Shown one piece after another: positions 5,977-8,606 of a stretch of DNA of 8,606 nucleotides (within the stretch, counting starts at the first letter, position 1; each line of letters begins with the position of its first letter). Source of the stretch: Leucobacter sp. (GTDB lineage Bacteria > Actinomycetota > Actinomycetes > Actinomycetales > Microbacteriaceae); assembly GCA_017990305.1 (NCBI GenBank), contig JAGNOB010000047.1, positions 1-8,606 of the forward strand, written 5' to 3'. The position numbers and the translations under genes are program-made. The notes under the pieces are model-generated. The model was given only the letters and a program-made list of their open reading frames with translations. It searched no databases and was not told where the DNA came from.

Positions 5977-7437
5977 ATGAATATCACGCAGCATCGCCGG
6001 ATCCGACCGGTCCCAATACTCGGAGTCGCACTCCTCGCAGCCACATCTGCCCTATTCCTTGCCGGCCCGGCGCACGCAGCCCCGGGCGAGGGTGGCGATG
6101 GAACACTCACCATTCACAAGCTCGAACAGCCGGCCGGCGGCAGTCTCGGACCCAACGACGGTTCCGAAATTGAGATCAGCGGAGCGACGCCGCTCGTGGC
6201 CGGGTTCAAGGCCTGCACCGTAGAGGGTTTCGACCTTGCGAACGCAGGTGACTGGGAGCGGATCAAGAACGTCAAGCTCTCTCTCGACGCCACCGGCGCA
6301 CCCATCGCGAAAGAGGGCGACACCACACTCACACTCGACTGCGGCGCGGAGCAGATGACCGCCGAAGCTGACGGAACAACAGTCTTCGACCTCGCGGCAG
6401 ACGCCGTGTACGTCGTCTACGAGAGCACGCCAGCCGCCAACGCGATCCCGAGCGCGGAACCGACCCTCATCACGATCCCGTACCCCGGTAATGGCGAATC
6501 AGGCAGTCCCGCGTGGAACTACAGCCCGCACATCTACCCGAAGAACGCGATCGTCGGCGGCGGAGCAACGAAGGACGGTCGGGTCATCGGCGACGAGGTG
6601 ACGTTCGACATCACCGTGCCAATTGCGCCGCTCGAGGCAGGCGTCAAGTACTCGGAATTCCGGATCAATGATCAGCTCGCCGAGTTCCTCACGTACACCA
6701 AGGGCAGCGTAGTTCTGCTCGACGCGGACGGTGGCTCGGTGGCTCTGACAGAAGGCACTGATTACACGCTCACGAGCCCATCCGGTGAGGGTGGCGTCGA
6801 GGTGGTGCTCGACGTGAAGGGCCCCGGACTCGAGAAACTGGACGCCAACGTCGGCGGCCAAATCGTGCTCACGCTGCAGGCCGATGCGACCGGCACCGGC
6901 AGCACGGAGAACGTCGCCGAACTCACTGTCAACGGCAAGACCGTGACCGGGCCGGAGGTCGTGGACCCCGAGGAGTTCTTCGACGGAGCGCACGTGCTGA
7001 AGCACGCGAAGAACAAGGGCAGCGACACGGAAGTGCCGCTCGCTGGTGCAAGCTTCGATATCTACTCCGTTGGCGCGAGTGCCACCAGCTGTCCGGCAGA
7101 ACCGGCCGCAGATGCTGAGCTCGTAGTTGAGGGCGCGGTATCGGGAGACGATGGCAAGACACCAACCGAGGTGCTCGCCGCGGGGCTCTACTGCGTGTAC
7201 GAGGTCGCTGCGCCGAGCGGCTACAAGCCAATGGCCGGCGGAATGCTCCTTGAAGTTGATGGCGACGATGCGTTCGTCACCGTCGTCAATACACAGGTCG
7301 GCGCTGACGAAGGCGACTTGCCGAACCTTCCGATCACCGGCGCAATGGGCACTGTGCTCCTCGTCCTCGGAGGGATCGCGCTCATCGCGGTCGCGACCGG
7401 ACTGATTATCGTGCGACGGAGGAAGGCGAACCTCTAA
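5977..7437 (+). CDS. Major shaft pilin, sortase-polymerised (SpaA/FimA-type fimbrial subunit)
   Basis: A 486-residue backbone pilin that forms the fibre by sortase-catalysed head-to-tail linkage. The signal peptide is 1-34, ending PAHA. The pilin motif is WNYSPHIYPKN (180-190); K189 should be the nucleophile attacking the sorting-signal threonine of the next subunit. The N-terminal domain (about 40-185) begins LTIHKLE, a middle domain spans about 195-330, and a C-terminal CnaB-type domain (about 338-440) runs from HVLKHAK to the E-box YCVYEVAAPSGY, with E409 expected to assist an intramolecular isopeptide bond. LPITG (451-455), a membrane segment (458-478) and RRRK complete the sorting signal. 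Cysteines 80, 122, 372 and 406 fall into two within-domain pairs that may form disulfides. It lies between the tip and sortase genes, matching two-component actinobacterial fimbriae. Assignment as shaft is confident; the receptor and role (adhesion, biofilm) are not visible. Confidence 0.95.
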   Translation: MNITQHRRIRPVPILGVALLAATSALFLAGPAHAAPGEGGDGTLTIHKLEQPAGGSLGPNDGSEIEISGATPLVAGFKACTVEGFDLANAGDWERIKNVKLSLDATGAPIAKEGDTTLTLDCGAEQMTAEADGTTVFDLAADAVYVVYESTPAANAIPSAEPTLITIPYPGNGESGSPAWNYSPHIYPKNAIVGGGATKDGRVIGDEVTFDITVPIAPLEAGVKYSEFRINDQLAEFLTYTKGSVVLLDADGGSVALTEGTDYTLTSPSGEGGVEVVLDVKGPGLEKLDANVGGQIVLTLQADATGTGSTENVAELTVNGKTVTGPEVVDPEEFFDGAHVLKHAKNKGSDTEVPLAGASFDIYSVGASATSCPAEPAADAELVVEGAVSGDDGKTPTEVLAAGLYCVYEVAAPSGYKPMAGGMLLEVDGDDAFVTVVNTQVGADEGDLPNLPITGAMGTVLLVLGGIALIAVATGLIIVRRRKANL

Positions 7438-7444
7438 CCGAGTA

Positions 7445-7503
7445 CCGGGGCCACTCGCCCCGGCCACACGCGTGTGGCCTCCGGGAACCCGGTGGCCACA
7501 CGC
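7445..7503 (+). promoter_or_regulatory. Competing stem-loops between pilin and sortase genes (possible attenuator or processing site)
   Basis: Three hairpins follow the pilin stop. CCGGGGC (7445-7451) pairs with GCCCCGG (7457-7463). GGCCACACGCGTGTGGCC (7462-7479) is a perfect 18-bp palindrome. Its right half, GCGTGTGGCC (7470-7479), is also exactly complementary to GGCCACACGC (7494-7503), enclosing a second CCGG/CCGG stem (7481-7484 with 7489-7492). The last two structures cannot form together because both use 7470-7479. No T-run follows, so a classical intrinsic terminator is doubtful. Partial termination or RNA cleavage here would give more pilin than sortase mRNA. The pairing is seen in the sequence; the role is inferred. 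Confidence 0.6.
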
Positions 7504-7517
7504 ACTCACCGTATGTG

Positions 7518-7525
7518 AAAGGGGA
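7518..7525 (+). promoter_or_regulatory. Ribosome binding site deciding the sortase start
   Basis: AAAGGGGA ends seven bases before GTG at 7533. The earlier in-frame GTG at 7515 lies in front of this site and has no comparable ribosome site of its own, so 7533 is preferred. Confidence 0.7.
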
Positions 7526-7532
7526 TCTGGCA

Positions 7533-8525
7533 GTGGACAGTCAGACCGCGTTGGCAGATGCGCCGTCCGGCCTGCCCGCTGACGACGGCGCCGGTGAGGA
7601 ACACGGCAGGCACGCAGGAACACCAGAGCGGCGCGTTTGGCGCCATTCCTGGCTCAACACGTCGATTTCGTTCCTCCTCCTCGCGGGGCTCACACTGCTG
7701 ACGTACCCGACCGCGGCCGCATGGGTATCACAGCAAAACCAGTCGAACATTGTGCTCGACCAGACACAGGCAAACGAGCAGCTTGCCAGAGACAAGGTCG
7801 ACGGCATGCTGGAGGAGGCCGAAGAGTACAACGAGGCCTTGGTCTCCGGTGCACTCCTCGCAGGCGGAGCACACGTCGCTTCGGGCACCGGCCACGCGAT
7901 CACTGACACCGTTGACGCCGAGCGCTACTGGGAGATCCTCAATGCGCAGCCGAACGGCGTGCTTGCCAGAATCAGGATCCCGGCGATACGCCTCGATCTG
8001 CCGGTGTACCACGGCACGAGCGACGCGACGCTACTGAAAGGGGTCGGGCATCTCCAGGGCACCTCGTTGCCGGTCGGGGGCGAGGGGACACGGTCCGTTC
8101 TCACCGGCCACCGCGGGCTCGCGAACGCGGAAATGTTTACGCATCTCAACCGGGTACAGGTGGGCGACACGTTCACTGTCGAAGTGCTTGGACAGGTGTA
8201 TGCCTACCGTGTGTTCGAGACCAAAGTCGTAAAACCGGAGGACACCGAGAAGATCCGCGCGGTGCCAGATCGCGATCTCATGACCCTCATCACCTGTACC
8301 CCGCTCGGTGTCAACACGCACCGCATCCTCGTGACGGGCGAGCGGATCACGCCAACCCCTGAGACCGATCTCGCCGCGTCGAACGCCCGCCCAGACGTTC
8401 CCGGTTTCCCGTGGTGGGCGATCGGATATGTCGCGGGACTCGGCGTCATCGGTTTGTGGCAGTGGCGGTCGGGCTACGGCCCGCGCCGCAAGACCGCGAC
8501 GGCCGCAGATGCAGAAAACGCCTAA
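7533..8525 (+). CDS. Class C sortase (pilin polymerase)
   Basis: A 330-residue membrane transpeptidase that cuts the LPXTG motifs of the two upstream proteins and links pilin subunits through the YPKN lysine. Order: cytoplasmic N terminus of about 40 residues rich in D, E, G and A; membrane segment about 41-63; linker with predicted helix (QANEQLARDKVDGMLEEAEE, about 79-98); catalytic domain about 139-271; second membrane segment about 293-310; basic tail. Catalytic residues are H193 in LTGHRGL, C255 in TLITCTPLG and R264 in NTHRILVTGER. YHGTSDATLLKGVGHLQGTS and the second membrane segment are typical of class C. The Asp-Pro-aromatic lid motif found in many class C enzymes is not present in the expected region. 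The start at 7533 is chosen from the ribosome site. It is the last gene of the pilus operon, which strongly supports the role; SrtC is the family-level name, but no specific symbol is assigned. Confidence 0.95.
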   Translation: MDSQTALADAPSGLPADDGAGEEHGRHAGTPERRVWRHSWLNTSISFLLLAGLTLLTYPTAAAWVSQQNQSNIVLDQTQANEQLARDKVDGMLEEAEEYNEALVSGALLAGGAHVASGTGHAITDTVDAERYWEILNAQPNGVLARIRIPAIRLDLPVYHGTSDATLLKGVGHLQGTSLPVGGEGTRSVLTGHRGLANAEMFTHLNRVQVGDTFTVEVLGQVYAYRVFETKVVKPEDTEKIRAVPDRDLMTLITCTPLGVNTHRILVTGERITPTPETDLAASNARPDVPGFPWWAIGYVAGLGVIGLWQWRSGYGPRRKTATAADAENA

Positions 8526-8535
8526 CTGGTCACGT

Positions 8536-8567
8536 CCCGTGCCGCGGGAGGGGCGCTATTGTGCCCC
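8536..8567. terminator. Candidate end-of-operon hairpins
   Basis: Eleven bases after the sortase stop, CCCG (8536-8539) pairs with CGGG (8545-8548). Next, GGGGCGC (8550-8556) pairs with GTGCCCC (8561-8567) with one G-T wobble around a TATT loop. No T-run follows on either strand, so this could be a weak or Rho-assisted terminator serving both the pilus operon and the convergent gene at the edge. Confidence 0.4.
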
Positions 8568-8606
8568 GGCAAAGCCCTGCTGACGCCAGGCTTCATAGCT
8601 CGCGAT
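8556..8606 (-). CDS. C-terminal end of an unidentified convergent gene (partial, runs off right edge)
   Basis: Read from the right edge on the minus strand, one frame gives 16 residues, IASYEAWRQQGFAGAQ, then TAG at 8558-8556. The composition looks like real protein with actinobacterial codon use (third positions mostly G or C), and the stop falls within the candidate terminator hairpin, as expected for a convergent gene end. The stretch is too short to name a family and could be chance. Confidence 0.4.
   Translation of the reverse strand: MASYEAWRQQGFAGAQ

Noticed and set aside
7462..7479. The 18-bp perfect palindrome as a recombination or attachment site
   Set aside because: There is no integrase, transposase or target duplication nearby; its place between operon genes and a nearby repeat of its arm fit RNA structure better.
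7515..7532. Earlier GTG start for the sortase
   Set aside because: Its codons run through the AAAGGGGA ribosome site that serves GTG 7533, and no better site precedes it.
6499..7623. A 374-codon minus-strand open frame opposite the shaft pilin
   Set aside because: It is the complement of pilin coding sequence and the hairpin gap, rich in R and H, with no domain or ribosome site.
1..8606. CRISPR array, tRNA or rRNA genes, insertion sequences
   Set aside because: No regularly spaced repeats, cloverleaf-like sequences, rRNA signatures, transposase genes or terminal inverted repeats were seen on reading both strands.

Overview
The window looks like chromosomal DNA of a high-GC Gram-positive actinobacterium, plausibly a Microbacteriaceae relative such as Leucobacter. 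This is inferred from GC-rich codon use, frequent GTG and TTG starts, a lipoprotein metal-binding protein, and LPXTG-anchored pilins with a class C sortase. No phylogenetic search was possible, so the genus is a guess.

Left part (1-2270, minus strand): a Sit/Yfe-type manganese/iron ABC importer reading leftward in the order sitA (binding lipoprotein), sitB (ATPase), sitC (permease, cut by the left edge). Both gene junctions are 4-base GTGA overlaps, so the genes are probably translationally coupled. A plausible sigma70-type promoter lies upstream of sitA, with a near-perfect 16-bp palindrome filling most of its -35/-10 spacer, as expected for a metal-responsive repressor site. Upstream again, on the same strand, is a RimJ/RimL-like GNAT acetyltransferase (2271-2816).

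Centre (2817-3008): a divergent intergenic region between the acetyltransferase and the pilus operon. It holds an 8-bp inverted repeat, a tandem heptamer and a weak candidate promoter.

Right part (3009-8525, plus strand): a compact sortase-assembled pilus operon of three genes. They are a large LPMTG surface protein (probable tip adhesin), a major shaft pilin with YPKN pilin motif, E-box and LPITG signal, and a class C pilin-polymerising sortase. Gene order and content match two-component fimbriae of the Actinomyces FimQ-FimP-SrtC1 / FimB-FimA-SrtC2 type. The sortase would join shaft subunits through the YPKN lysine and add the tip protein at the end; a housekeeping sortase encoded elsewhere would anchor the fibre to peptidoglycan. 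Stem-loops lie in both gaps of the operon, and the pilin-sortase gap contains two mutually exclusive hairpins that could set the shaft-to-sortase expression ratio. The last 51 bases appear to hold the C-terminal end of a convergent gene.

Most novel points: the roughly 385-residue, cysteine-free N-terminal region of the tip protein matches no adhesin family I recognise; the sortase shows no recognisable lid motif; and the gap before the sortase contains a competing hairpin structure.
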